14,860 bases of DNA from Candidatus Bathyarchaeota archaeon. GTDB taxonomy: Archaea; Thermoproteota; Bathyarchaeia; Bathyarchaeales; Bathyarchaeaceae. The stretch spans positions 1-14,860 of the forward strand of contig JAOUJL010000020.1 of NCBI GenBank assembly GCA_029883255.1. Direction: 5' to 3'. Below, piece by piece: positions 7,459-14,454 of this stretch (the first letter of the stretch is position 1; each line of letters opens with the position of its first letter). The notes beneath the pieces are model-generated. The model saw only the letters and a program-made list of their open reading frames with translations, had not been told where the DNA came from and made no database searches. Position numbers and translations under genes: made by a program.

Positions 7459-8415
7459 GTGAAGTTCGACATCGTCTGTATAGGGCATGTGTTATATGAT
7501 ATCCGATGCTACGTAGATAACTTTCCTTCGCCAGATAAACTTGCTGTGATTATGGGTCGCTTGAAATCTAGTATCGGCGGGTCGGCCGCAAACTCAGCGG
7601 TCGCAGCGTCTAAACTTGGGCTAAAGTGTGGCATAATCGGAAAGGTTGGCTTTGACGAGTACGGATGGTCCGTCGTCCAAAACTTCCGCAACTATGGTAT
7701 CAACATTGACCACATGCATGTTGATTTTAGCAATCCAACCGGAGTCTCACTTATCACAGTAGACAAGGAAGGTACACCAGAGTTCGTTCAGATGATTGGA
7801 GCGTCCGAACCCATCTGCCCCGAAGAAATACGCTCAGAATACATCGGAACTTCCAGACACCTCCATATGACAGGCCTCAATCTGGAAGCGCTTGTCAAAT
7901 CGTCAGAAATTGCGAAGGATTTTGGAAAAACTGTCTCCTTTGACCCTGGACGAAAAAAATCGGAGTTAGGATACAAGATGCTGTTGCCAGTACTAGCAAA
8001 CATTGACATACTATTGGTTAATCAAAGAGAGGCTAGGAGTCTCTTGGGCGCAGACGACAACATGAAGATGACAAATGTTATGAAGAAACTAAGAAAAAGA
8101 ATAGGAAAGAACAAAACTTACGTAGTTAAGGGAGGTTGCAAGAACCTCCTCGTATGCTCCTCCTCTGGTGATTTTTCGGTCTCGCCGTTTAACGCGGAAG
8201 TGGTGGACACAATAGGCGCTGGCGACGCTTTCGATGCTGGTTTGTTAACAGCTTTCCTTAAAGGAAAAAACCTTGAAGATGCCGCCGTCTACGGAGCGGC
8301 ATGCGGCTCTTTGAAATGCGAATGCGAAGGAGCCCAATCTGCGCCTGACAAGTCAAAGTTGGAAGCGTTCATAGAAGAGAACAAAAGTGAATTGAAGATA
8401 GTAAACAGGTCGTAA
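7459..8415 (+). CDS. PfkB (ribokinase) family sugar or nucleoside kinase
   Basis: This 318-residue protein has both PfkB signatures. Near the N-terminus is the substrate-lid glycine motif GGSAANSAVAASKLG (residues 40-54). Near the C-terminus is DTIGAGDAFDAGLLTAF (250-266), with the anion-hole GAGD and catalytic Asp256. A further conserved VNQREARSL segment lies at 187-195. Such enzymes transfer the ATP gamma-phosphate to a hydroxymethyl group of a sugar or nucleoside in the cytoplasm. The substrate (ribose, fructose, 2-keto-3-deoxygluconate or a nucleoside) cannot be fixed from the motifs. The start is GTG 7459 with GAGGG at 7444-7448; the spacing is somewhat long. It diverges from the glycosyltransferase, which hints at, but does not prove, a shared sugar theme. 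Confidence 0.87.
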   Translation: MKFDIVCIGHVLYDIRCYVDNFPSPDKLAVIMGRLKSSIGGSAANSAVAASKLGLKCGIIGKVGFDEYGWSVVQNFRNYGINIDHMHVDFSNPTGVSLITVDKEGTPEFVQMIGASEPICPEEIRSEYIGTSRHLHMTGLNLEALVKSSEIAKDFGKTVSFDPGRKKSELGYKMLLPVLANIDILLVNQREARSLLGADDNMKMTNVMKKLRKRIGKNKTYVVKGGCKNLLVCSSSGDFSVSPFNAEVVDTIGAGDAFDAGLLTAFLKGKNLEDAAVYGAACGSLKCECEGAQSAPDKSKLEAFIEENKSELKIVNRS

Positions 8416-8428
8416 CTTGGCAACTCTG

Positions 8429-8456
8429 TTCTCGCGATAAAATATGAATGCGAGAA
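8429..8456 (+). terminator. Hairpin just after the PfkB-family gene
   Basis: TTCTCGC (8429-8435) pairs perfectly with GCGAGAA (8450-8456) across a 14-base A/T-rich loop, starting 13 bases after the stop codon. No long T-run follows directly, so it may act as a 3'-end-stabilising or processing hairpin rather than a classical terminator. Confidence 0.35.
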
Positions 8457-8620
8457 TGAGATGGCTTAGGTTAGAAGACTTTTGCTAAAAAAACCTGAAT
8501 CTTGACTTGGGGAAAATGACGAGATTTCGATGTTAGATCTAAATAAGTGAACCAACTTATCCTGCAGAAGTAAATATATTTTAGATTCCTATAGGCGTTA
8601 ACTAGACTTTTGTTTACACT

Positions 8621-8944
8621 CTAAATGTGAAATTCACTACTCCGCAGCTTTGTTACGTGATCTATAAAGCTATGGCCTTCTTCGTTTTGATATTGAAGTC
8701 CGAAAGTTGAGTAAAAATTCTTTAAAACGTTTTTCTTTACTACGCAGGCGGCACTGGAACTAAAAAACGCCTCTAAACCTTCGATGAAGACTTCCAATTT
8801 TTCTGAAATTTCTTCTCGCTTTAATGAATATTTGTCTTTTAAATAATTGTAAATAATCCCTGTAGCCGTTTCTCCGAATATCTCTTTCAAGCCTTCGTCT
8901 ATCGACTCTAGAAGAAGCATGTTGAACTTGCTCTTCTTTTTCAC
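8621..8944 (-). CDS. Small helical protein, paralogue of the protein at 14435-14791
   Basis: This 107-residue soluble, mostly helical protein has a lysine-rich start (MKKKSKF). The core LLLESIDEGLKEIFGE, IIYNYLKDKY, EEISEKLEVFIEGLEAFF and the ending HSFIDHVTKLR align along their whole length with the small protein encoded upstream of the histidine kinase: about 37 identities over about 91 positions by hand. The pattern resembles the short archaeal family sometimes annotated as the signal-transduction output domain NitrOD5; I am not certain of that name. No catalytic residues are evident. The start is GTG 8944; an internal ATG at 8920 is an alternative. The gene has no same-strand partner close by and has its own candidate TATA box and inverted repeat upstream. 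A role in signalling, perhaps by protein binding, is inferred only from the paralogue. Confidence 0.72.
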   Translation of the reverse strand: MKKKSKFNMLLLESIDEGLKEIFGETATGIIYNYLKDKYSLKREEISEKLEVFIEGLEAFFSSSAACVVKKNVLKNFYSTFGLQYQNEEGHSFIDHVTKLRSSEFHI

Positions 8945-8997
8945 TCTTATCCAACCCTTGGTTGTGTTTGATTTTGGAAGGTTGTTTATTCTTACAC

Positions 8998-9014
8998 TTA
9001 GGACTAACTCCTAA
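8998..9014 (-). promoter_or_regulatory. TATA-like element with adjoining inverted repeat upstream of the small protein gene
   Basis: TTAGGA (8998-9003) and TCCTAA (9009-9014) are inverted repeats separated by five bases. Read on the minus strand, a TTTTTATTT element at about 9012-9020 overlaps the repeat, so a bound protein would cover the promoter. The distance to GTG 8944 allows a leader of about 40 bases. Confidence 0.35.
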
Positions 9015-9158
9015 ATAAAAAGACATGTGCAGAGAATACTCCAGAAACACGGTGTAAGTTCGGGTATACCACTGTTCACAGCTAGTGAGGCATTTTTCTG
9101 CGGAACCACTTGACCTAACAGAAGACAACATTGGGAAAATACATATCTTTGTGTAAGT

Positions 9159-9605
9159 TTAAACCACATAATAATCAACGACTTTTTTCATTCTTCTTGG
9201 AATGAGAATGCAGAGTTTCCTAAGCGTATCGATTAATTCGGGTTGGAAGCGAACGAGATCAGTCAAAGTTACCAAGCCTAGAAGCCGCCCATCTTCCACT
9301 ACCGGAAGCTTTTTGATCTCCATTTTGAACATAAGCGTCGCAGCGTCTTCGATCTTGCTTTCAGGCTTCACAGTTATCAGTGGAACTGACATTACCTGCC
9401 CTACTTTAGTATTCTTTGGATCCCTAGATTTAGCTAAAACTCTTTTCAGCATGTCTCTTTCGGTCAATATCCCAACAGGTTTTCCATCATTAATTACAAC
9501 TAAACAACCTATTTCGTGTTTATTCATAAGTTTTACCGCATCGATTACTTTCTCGCTAGTTTTTACCGTTACAACTTTCTTAATCATGAGTTCTTCGATT
9601 TTCAC
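9159..9605 (-). CDS. Two-CBS-domain protein
   Basis: This 148-residue protein consists almost only of a CBS pair. The first repeat covers residues 1-57 (LMIKKVVTVKTSEKVIDAV, then GILTERDMLKRVL), the second about 69-122 (VMSVPLITVKPESKIEDAA, then LGLVTLTDLVRF). Both repeats keep the T/S-x-x-D end motif (TERD, TLTD) that often contacts nucleotide phosphate or ribose. Such pairs bind adenosine nucleotides or related ligands and act as energy or ligand sensors. With no fused enzyme, this one must act on a partner, which is not identifiable here. The C-terminal ~25 residues are basic and helical (RKLCILIPRRMKK). The start is GTG 9605, placed so close to a TATA-like box (9621-9634) that the transcript may be leaderless. 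Confidence 0.86.
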   Translation of the reverse strand: MKIEELMIKKVVTVKTSEKVIDAVKLMNKHEIGCLVVINDGKPVGILTERDMLKRVLAKSRDPKNTKVGQVMSVPLITVKPESKIEDAATLMFKMEIKKLPVVEDGRLLGLVTLTDLVRFQPELIDTLRKLCILIPRRMKKVVDYYVV

Positions 9606-9620
9606 AGGACATACCCTTCT

Positions 9621-9634
9621 CTTTTATATTTATT
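9621..9634 (-). promoter_or_regulatory. TATA-like box of the CBS protein gene
   Basis: On the minus strand the sequence reads AATAAATATAAAAG. Its centre is about 22 bases before GTG 9605, so transcription would start at or next to the start codon, suggesting leaderless translation. An imperfectly spaced inverted repeat (GAGGA, two bases, TCCTC) lies just upstream near 9640-9652. Confidence 0.45.
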
Positions 9635-9786
9635 TGATGGAGGAACTCCTCTGAACCTTAGTATTTACAACTTTACCTTTATGTGTTAAGAATAGGCAAT
9701 ATTTATTTCGAATTCAGTTTAATGAGGTAAAACTTTACACTCTTGATAATTATATCCTTGACATCACATCCACGCACAACTCAATG

Positions 9787-10320
9787 TTAACCAACGATCT
9801 CAAAAATAAGCGGAGGAGCAGACGTTTTTGCCTCCAATTGGATACCGAGCAAACCCCCCAAGAAGCCACATAACACCTGAGAGTTACTGATAAACGGCGT
9901 CTTGATAATAACGTATTTATCCCGCAGATAAAAGTCACCAAAGCCCTGAACACGCAACCGCTTAAACACATCGGCCCACTTTTCCCGATTAGCAGTTTGA
10001 AGATTCAGACTTGCCTCCATAGACACCCTGGTAGCTTCCCCAGCTTCTTGACCAACCTCCCGCCACTTCTCCTTCGGAACATGCTGAAGCATTATGTTAA
10101 TAAACTCGACGTTTACGAAGGCAACGCGGCTAATGCCGCAGTAATATTCACCCGGGTATTTCCAGTCGTAGATCATCATGCTGCGGTAGACGTCTAGCAT
10201 TTTTGATATGAGGGGTTTGATGCCTGGTTCTCTTCCTTCTCGGATAAGCGAATCGATGTACTCACGTTCTTCTTTATCCAGGATTATGGTTGTCCTTTTA
10301 ACCCACTTTTCTCTAGACAC
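9787..10320 (-). CDS. Putative ribbon-helix-helix regulator with V4R-like C-terminal domain
   Basis: The first ~45 of 177 residues look like a ribbon-helix-helix DNA-binding unit: a basic start, the strand KRTTIILD (8-15), then helices EEREYIDSLIREG and KPLISKMLDVY. The C-terminal ~60 residues (FKRLRVQGFGDFYL, then SNSQVLCGFLGGLLGIQL and an EIVG end) recall the V4R sensing fold, where a strand precedes a glycine-rich GFLxGLL helix. The middle region is helical and unassigned. The likely role is a ligand-responsive transcription regulator. No cysteine pairs for metal binding are seen. The start is GTG 10320; GGAG (10330-10333) lies about 9 bases upstream. A palindrome overlapping its candidate promoter suggests self-regulation. 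Assignment of both domains is by eye only. Confidence 0.66.
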   Translation of the reverse strand: MSREKWVKRTTIILDKEEREYIDSLIREGREPGIKPLISKMLDVYRSMMIYDWKYPGEYYCGISRVAFVNVEFINIMLQHVPKEKWREVGQEAGEATRVSMEASLNLQTANREKWADVFKRLRVQGFGDFYLRDKYVIIKTPFISNSQVLCGFLGGLLGIQLEAKTSAPPLIFEIVG

Positions 10321-10355
10321 TTGGAACTTCTCCTTTTATCTAAATTGAACTATGT

Positions 10356-10367
10356 CATATTAATATG
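10356..10367 (-). promoter_or_regulatory. 12-base palindrome in the promoter of the putative regulator
   Basis: CATATTAATATG is a perfect palindrome. A TATA-like ACATATAAA lies at about 10381-10389 on the minus strand, which would place the transcript start within the palindrome. Alternatively the palindrome is itself the TATA element, with its start near 10335. Its position suits a repressor site for the gene's own product. Confidence 0.4.
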
Positions 10368-10451
10368 CCTCTTAGCATACTTTATATGTTTTGCTTCACA
10401 ATTACCAATTCTCTTAACTTTCACGGTGGCTGAAAAGTCTAGGTAGAAGCC

Positions 10452-10667
10452 TTAGATTTCTTCTTTAGCCAAGTGCATAAAGAGGATTACGCCCGCCGTA
10501 AAGGCGGCTAGGCCAACAATTGTGAAAAGAACGGAGGGAATACCCAACCTTTGAAGAACATACAAGAGGTAGGTGGGTCCCCCAAATATAAGTAGAACAG
10601 CGAAAATCGTCAATATCATCTTAACAAATCTTTCAGAAATCCACTGTGGCTTTCTTACTTTTCTCAT
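10452..10667 (-). CDS. Small two-helix membrane protein, unknown function
   Basis: This 71-residue protein has a basic N-terminus (MRKVRKPQW), a hydrophobic segment at about residues 17-38 (MILTIFAVLLIFGGPTYLLY), a short turn (RLGIP) and a second hydrophobic segment at about 45-66. It ends in a short charged tail (AKEEI). With positive charge at the N-terminus, both ends probably face the cytoplasm. I do not recognise a family. It starts 42 bases after the PAC2 gene stop on the same strand, so the two may be cotranscribed. The ATG at 10667 is the only good start; no strong ribosome site precedes it. Confidence 0.62.
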   Translation of the reverse strand: MRKVRKPQWISERFVKMILTIFAVLLIFGGPTYLLYVLQRLGIPSVLFTIVGLAAFTAGVILFMHLAKEEI

Positions 10668-10708
10668 CTAACGTCCCACATTCAGGAAATCAGTGTGGCT
10701 CGTTGTTC

Positions 10709-11377
10709 TTAATGCTTTCTCCTAAGCTTTTTTAGAGCATCTTTTTTTACCTCTGTTCCCAGTGATTTCATGAGCAATTTGAAGACGGAGAATGCTACTC
10801 TTCGATCGGTTTCGAGTCCTGTGGTTGCGCCTAACAGGCATATACCTTCGAATCCGCGTTTTTTGGCGAGTCCTAATAGGAGGCCGGTGGCACCAACGAT
10901 TCTTCCCCTTCCGTAGAGTATGGCGCCCTTTTCCATAGTCTCTATGGCAAGCTTTTGAGATGTGGCAGCTACGTAAACTTCTTCAGCAGGGCGAGGTGTA
11001 GGCGCTCCGCCCATCGTCGCAATGAATCTGCATCCATGTTTCTCTGCGAAATCCAAGATTTCACCGCATAATTCATAGTGCGCTACTACGTCTTCTAGGG
11101 AGGGCTGTGCGTCTCCGGTCAGGATGATGAAGTGTTTTCTCTCTGTTTGGGCGGCGTAGAATTCATAGCGGGGTGGGCGGCAGATTCCGTGGTTGTTTAT
11201 GATGACGTAGTCTGGGAAAGAAGGGGAATACAGTTCTGCGAATGGCTTGGCCTGTGTAAATTCGATTAGTACCCGTGCTGCGGCTTTTCCTACGTTTCCG
11301 AATCCTGGAAGGCCTTCTACGAACACTGGGTTTTCTAGTTCTGGTTGAAACAGATAGGAGAATTGTGGTTTGTCCAT
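10709..11377 (-). CDS. PAC2-family proteasome assembly chaperone-like protein
   Basis: This 222-residue protein has the PAC2/DUF75 pattern: VFVEGLPGFGNVGKAAARVL (residues 18-37), then FPDYVIINNHG, FIILTGDAQPS (83-93), a helix ending ILDFAEKHGC, the strand FIATMGG with PTPRP, and a late GRIVGATGLLLGLAKKRG. Archaeal members of this family (PbaA/PbaB) are linked to 20S proteasome assembly or regulation in the cytoplasm. The C-terminus (LKKLRRKH) lacks the HbYX-type proteasome-docking tail seen in some members, so this resembles the PbaB type more than PbaA. ATG 11377 is supported by GAGG seven bases upstream. No proteasome subunit gene is in the window. It diverges from the tRNA gene. Confidence 0.83.
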   Translation of the reverse strand: MDKPQFSYLFQPELENPVFVEGLPGFGNVGKAAARVLIEFTQAKPFAELYSPSFPDYVIINNHGICRPPRYEFYAAQTERKHFIILTGDAQPSLEDVVAHYELCGEILDFAEKHGCRFIATMGGAPTPRPAEEVYVAATSQKLAIETMEKGAILYGRGRIVGATGLLLGLAKKRGFEGICLLGATTGLETDRRVAFSVFKLLMKSLGTEVKKDALKKLRRKH

Positions 11378-11459
11378 TTGTGTGCCTCATTGTAAATAGG
11401 CGTCAGTCGTGTATAGATTTTTCGTGTGGTCTTTTAGAGGGCAATGCTGGTGTTGCTCG

Positions 11460-11476
11460 TATAAAAATATTTAAGA
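11460..11476 (+). promoter_or_regulatory. TATA-like promoter element of the initiator tRNA gene
   Basis: TATAAAAATATTTAAG lies 41-57 bases before tRNA position 1. The usual spacing puts transcription start near 11490-11498, leaving a leader of about 20-25 bases. That leader includes the bases (11512-11516) that pair with the intron end and exon 2 in the splicing motif. Confidence 0.5.
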
Positions 11477-11516
11477 TACTCGTGAGTCACTGTTGTGAGT
11501 GGCGGGGCAAAACCAT

Positions 11517-11635
11517 AGCGAGAGGCACGTACAGACCGAGAGAAGATGAAGCCTCCTATATGGGTGGGGTAGCCAGGTGAACCCGCTGGGCTCATAACCC
11601 AGAGATCGGTTGTTCAAATCAACCCCCCGCTACCA
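11517..11635 (+). tRNA. Initiator tRNA-Met (CAT) with a 41-base intron in the acceptor stem
   Basis: Exon 1 is AGCG (11517-11520), the intron is 11521-11561 and exon 2 is 11562-11635, giving a 78-base mature tRNA with encoded CCA (11633-11635). After joining, the acceptor strand AGCGGGG pairs fully with CCCCGCT (11625-11631). The D stem is GGGT/ACCC. The anticodon stem CTGGG/CCCAG carries the three G-C pairs of initiators, with anticodon CAT at 11593-11595. The T stem is GGTTG/CAACC. The A1-U72 pair is the archaeal/eukaryotic initiator hallmark. Without the intron, the bases just before T8 (ATATGGG) leave three acceptor mismatches. The gene converges with the response regulator gene, whose stop is 43 bases downstream. 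Confidence 0.93.
11521..11561 (+). other. tRNA intron with perfect bulge-helix-bulge motif
   Basis: The motif has: outer helix ACC (11512-11514)/GGT (11563-11565); four-pair central helix ATAG (11515-11518)/CTAT (11556-11559); three-base bulges CGA (11519-11521) and ATG (11560-11562); inner helix GAGGC (11522-11526)/GCCTC (11551-11555), closed by a 24-base loop. Cutting after the second base of each bulge, the normal rule for archaeal splicing endonuclease, removes exactly 41 bases and restores the acceptor stem. Confidence 0.9.
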
Positions 11636-11677
11636 GCATAGTAGCGGCAGTTTTGTTAAAAAACGCGTGAACATGCG

Positions 11678-12136
11678 TTATTTCTGTCTTCCTTGCTCTA
11701 TTTTGCGTGCTCGCGTTTCAATCCATTTTGTCACTTTCTCTTCTGTCATCTCCTCAGCTGTTCGTTGTTTATCCAGTTTTTCTTCTAAAAGCCATAACAG
11801 TTTGTCAGGTTTGACGGGTTTTATAACGTATGAGTCTGCTCCTAGGTTCAGGGATTCCACAGCGTTTTCCAGTGTGGGGTATCCGGTGATCATGATTTTC
11901 ACCATTTTGGGCGTGTTTTTGTGCATCTTTGTGAGCAGTTTTGTGCCTTCTGTGTCGGGTAACTTGATGTCTAACAGCGCTAAGTTGAAGAATTTGGCTT
12001 TTGACTTTTTTATGGCTTCTTGTCCGTTTTTCGCGGTGTCTGTGCTGTATCCGCTCTGTTGAAGTATGGCGCTTATGGTCTCACGTATGTTTGCGTCGTC
12101 CTCCACTATCAGGATGCTAGGTCTATTTTTAGTCAC
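11678..12136 (-). CDS. Stand-alone receiver-domain response regulator
   Basis: This 152-residue protein has a full receiver domain at about residues 6-120. It shows the acidic pocket EDD (12-14), the phospho-acceptor Asp56 in LLDIKLPD, Thr84 in MITGYP and Lys106 in VIKPVKP. The remaining ~35 residues form a charged helix with no recognisable DNA-binding or enzymatic output, so it probably works through protein contacts, as many archaeal receivers do. The GTG start at 12136 overlaps the histidine kinase stop (GTGA), so the two are translationally coupled and the kinase is the expected phosphodonor. It is the last gene of the minus-strand signalling operon. Confidence 0.92.
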   Translation of the reverse strand: MTKNRPSILIVEDDANIRETISAILQQSGYSTDTAKNGQEAIKKSKAKFFNLALLDIKLPDTEGTKLLTKMHKNTPKMVKIMITGYPTLENAVESLNLGADSYVIKPVKPDKLLWLLEEKLDKQRTAEEMTEEKVTKWIETRARKIEQGRQK

Positions 12137-14454
12137 TGGTTTTCACTTCCATTTTCTTGTTGAATAGGCAGTTTAACCGTGAAAGTTGATCCCTTCCCTT
12201 CTTCGCTTTCCACTTCGATGCTGCCGCCATGGCTCTCGACGAACTTCTTACAGATTGCCAAGCCCATACCGAGGCCCTTAGCCTTCGTCGTGAAGAAAGG
12301 AGTGAAGAGTTTTTTCATTTTTTCTTTCGGCAGGCCAATGCCTGTGTCTTCGAAACTAACTTCAATAAAATCCTTGGTTTTCTTAGTTGAGACTTTAAGC
12401 CTTCCCCCGTTCTCCATAGCCTGTATTCCATTTACAGCTAAGTTCAGAAAAGTCCGTTTTATCTGATTTTTGTCTGCTTCTATGCGTGGAAAGTGTCCCA
12501 ATTCTGTGATCAGTTCGATGTTTTTTGGCGTTTCGACTTGTGACAGAGTCTCCTTAACTATGGTGTTGATGTTGGTTTTTTTGACTATAGATTTTTTCGT
12601 TGATGAAAAATCTTGCAGGTCTCTTATTATCTTATCAGCGTAGTCAACTGAGTCATTGATGACTTGGAGCATTTCTATCGCTTTTTGGGAAACTGGAAGA
12701 CGTAACAGCTCATTGCTGACGTAGTATGTTGCGTTGTTTATGGACTGCAAGGGGTTCCTCAAGTCGTGGCCCACCATAGTGGCTAATTCTCCTACCGCAG
12801 CCAGTCTCTCAGATTTGATTAGTCGTTCCTGTGCCTCTGTTAACTCCTCAGTTCGCTTCTCCACCAGTTCCTCCAGGTGCTCAGAATATTCCTCCAACTT
12901 CTTCTCCATCTGCCTTCGCTCAGTGATATCTTTGTACAATCCCACAGTGCCCACCGGCTGGTCTTCAACGATGATGGGAGCAGCAGATATGGAAACTGGA
13001 ACTAAAGATCCGTCTTTCCTCTTTCTAACAGTGTCATGATAAGCGTATCCTTTCCTTGCCTTTCTGTCTAAGTCTTCTGCCTCCTCTATCTTGTCTTTTG
13101 GCACCACTACATCGTTGATGTGTTTACCTTTGACTTCGTCTAAAGAATATCCGAAAAGCTCTTCGAAGCGGGGATTAACATTCAATATGTGAAAATCGAG
13201 GTCTAGGTAGTCAGCTGCTTCCGGATTATTCATAAACAATCTCTCAAACTTTTGCTGGCTCTCTCGAAATGCTTCTTCTGCTTGTTTGTTTTCTGTGATG
13301 TCTCGGAATATCCCTTGAAGCATTTTTTCGCCCCGAAGTTCAAAGACGTTGGCTTTGACTGCAACGTCTTTGATTTCTCCTTTTTTGGTAATAACCTGCG
13401 TTTCCAGAACTTGTCCTTCTTTTTCTTTGAGATGCTGCTTGAAAGTCTTGCTAAATTCTCCGTCAATTTGCTGTGGAGGATGGAGAATCCGCTGATGTTT
13501 ACCGATCAGTTCTGATTTCTCTCTACCGACTAATTCTGATGCTGCACGGTTACAGTCAACTATTATACCTGTTTCGGCATCGGCTACGAAGATAGCATCC
13601 AATGCCTCCTCAAACTGCTTTCTATATTTTTCTTCAGATTCCCTAAGTGCCTCTTCCATCTTCTTGCGCTCGGTGATGTCGTGCATACTTGAAATGAATC
13701 CATTCACAGTGGGACGATTGAGGTAGTTGATGCCAGTGCCTTCGATCACCCTCCATGTGCCGTCTTTGTGTTTACATCGACAAGCTGTGACTACGGGCAC
13801 ACCGGGCTTTTGAATTGCTTCTTCAAAACCCTTGGCAACTTTGGGGAGATCGTCTGGATGAACCACATCAACGCTTAATCTGCCAATCAATTCTTCTGGC
13901 TTGTATCCCAGTATCCGCTGAACAGAAGGACTTACATAGCGAATAACACCTTTCGAATCAACGACTTGGATAATATCTGACGAATTTTCTATCAAAGCCC
14001 AGTAGGGAATCTCGCTCTTCCGTGCCGCCGCCTCCCTCTGCTTGCTTTCTGTGGTGGTTTTTGTTATAGTTACAAAACCTGTGGGTTTCCCGGATGAGTC
14101 TTTAATAACACTTGCAAAAAGTTCCGCAGTGTATTTACATCCGTCTTTAGTTGAGAAAGTGTATTCTGCGTTTTTCACCGAGCCTTGCTCTAAGATTTTC
14201 TCTAGGGCTATCATCGCTCTTTGTTGGTCTTTTTTTGCAACAAATTCAAAACAATTTTTGCCAATGACCTCTTCTTTCGATGAAAAACCTCCCATATCCA
14301 ATGTTGCTTGGTTGCAGTCAATTACGTTTCCATTTAGGTCAGAAACCGTAATAGCATCTGGAGACGAAGCAAATATAGCTCTTAGCCTCGCTTTCTCTTC
14401 AGCATAAGAACCTTCAATCGAACCTTGCACACTCTCATCTTTTGACAACCGCAC
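12133..14454 (-). CDS. Four-PAS-domain sensor histidine kinase
   Basis: This 773-residue protein has four tandem PAS/PAC units at about residues 22-140, 148-265, 272-392 and 398-515. The first three end in or near a PAC-like ITKTTTE, HDITERK or RDITENK; the fourth ends KDITERR. A coiled coil follows (515-550), then a HisKA domain with His563 in VGHDLRNPLQ. The HATPase domain carries the N box FLNLAVNGIQAM (669-680), G1 EDTGIGLP (702-709), the F box FTPFFTTK and G2 GLGMGLAI. There is no transmembrane segment or signal peptide, so it should sense a cytoplasmic cue such as redox state, a ligand or light; no cofactor site is evident. GTG 14454 follows GAGG closely and overlaps the upstream small gene by 20 bases. 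The architecture resembles methanogen and bathyarchaeal PAS kinases. Confidence 0.93.
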   Translation of the reverse strand: MRLSKDESVQGSIEGSYAEEKARLRAIFASSPDAITVSDLNGNVIDCNQATLDMGGFSSKEEVIGKNCFEFVAKKDQQRAMIALEKILEQGSVKNAEYTFSTKDGCKYTAELFASVIKDSSGKPTGFVTITKTTTESKQREAAARKSEIPYWALIENSSDIIQVVDSKGVIRYVSPSVQRILGYKPEELIGRLSVDVVHPDDLPKVAKGFEEAIQKPGVPVVTACRCKHKDGTWRVIEGTGINYLNRPTVNGFISSMHDITERKKMEEALRESEEKYRKQFEEALDAIFVADAETGIIVDCNRAASELVGREKSELIGKHQRILHPPQQIDGEFSKTFKQHLKEKEGQVLETQVITKKGEIKDVAVKANVFELRGEKMLQGIFRDITENKQAEEAFRESQQKFERLFMNNPEAADYLDLDFHILNVNPRFEELFGYSLDEVKGKHINDVVVPKDKIEEAEDLDRKARKGYAYHDTVRKRKDGSLVPVSISAAPIIVEDQPVGTVGLYKDITERRQMEKKLEEYSEHLEELVEKRTEELTEAQERLIKSERLAAVGELATMVGHDLRNPLQSINNATYYVSNELLRLPVSQKAIEMLQVINDSVDYADKIIRDLQDFSSTKKSIVKKTNINTIVKETLSQVETPKNIELITELGHFPRIEADKNQIKRTFLNLAVNGIQAMENGGRLKVSTKKTKDFIEVSFEDTGIGLPKEKMKKLFTPFFTTKAKGLGMGLAICKKFVESHGGSIEVESEEGKGSTFTVKLPIQQENGSENQ

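Noticed and set aside
7257..7472. A 71-codon minus-strand gene in the divergent spacer
   Set aside because: It overlaps the start of the PfkB kinase, lacks protein-like patterns and has no ribosome site; the region is better read as regulatory.
8537..8586. Nested short inverted repeats (ATCTAAA/TTTAGAT and ATAAGT/ACTTAT) between the kinase and the small gene
   Set aside because: The arms are short and AT-rich with large spacing; chance is a sufficient explanation.
8760..9131. A 123-codon minus-strand frame
   Set aside because: It overlaps the 8621-8944 gene in another frame. That gene has a recognisable paralogue, whereas this frame is rich in Arg and Ser as shadows are.
9202..9654. A 150-codon plus-strand frame
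   Set aside because: It is antisense to the CBS-domain gene, whose two CBS repeats are clear.
11517..11520. A split tRNA made from two separate transcripts
   Set aside because: Both parts are on the same strand 41 bases apart with a closed inner helix; an ordinary intron is simpler.
11558..11635. A degenerate or pseudo tRNA-Met with a broken acceptor stem
   Set aside because: The exact missing bases AGCG lie 41 bases upstream, and a perfect bulge-helix-bulge joins them, so an intron explains the mismatches.
12734..13039. Plus-strand frames opposite the histidine kinase (also 12179-12466 and 14042-14407)
   Set aside because: They are antisense shadows of the well-supported PAS and kinase domains.
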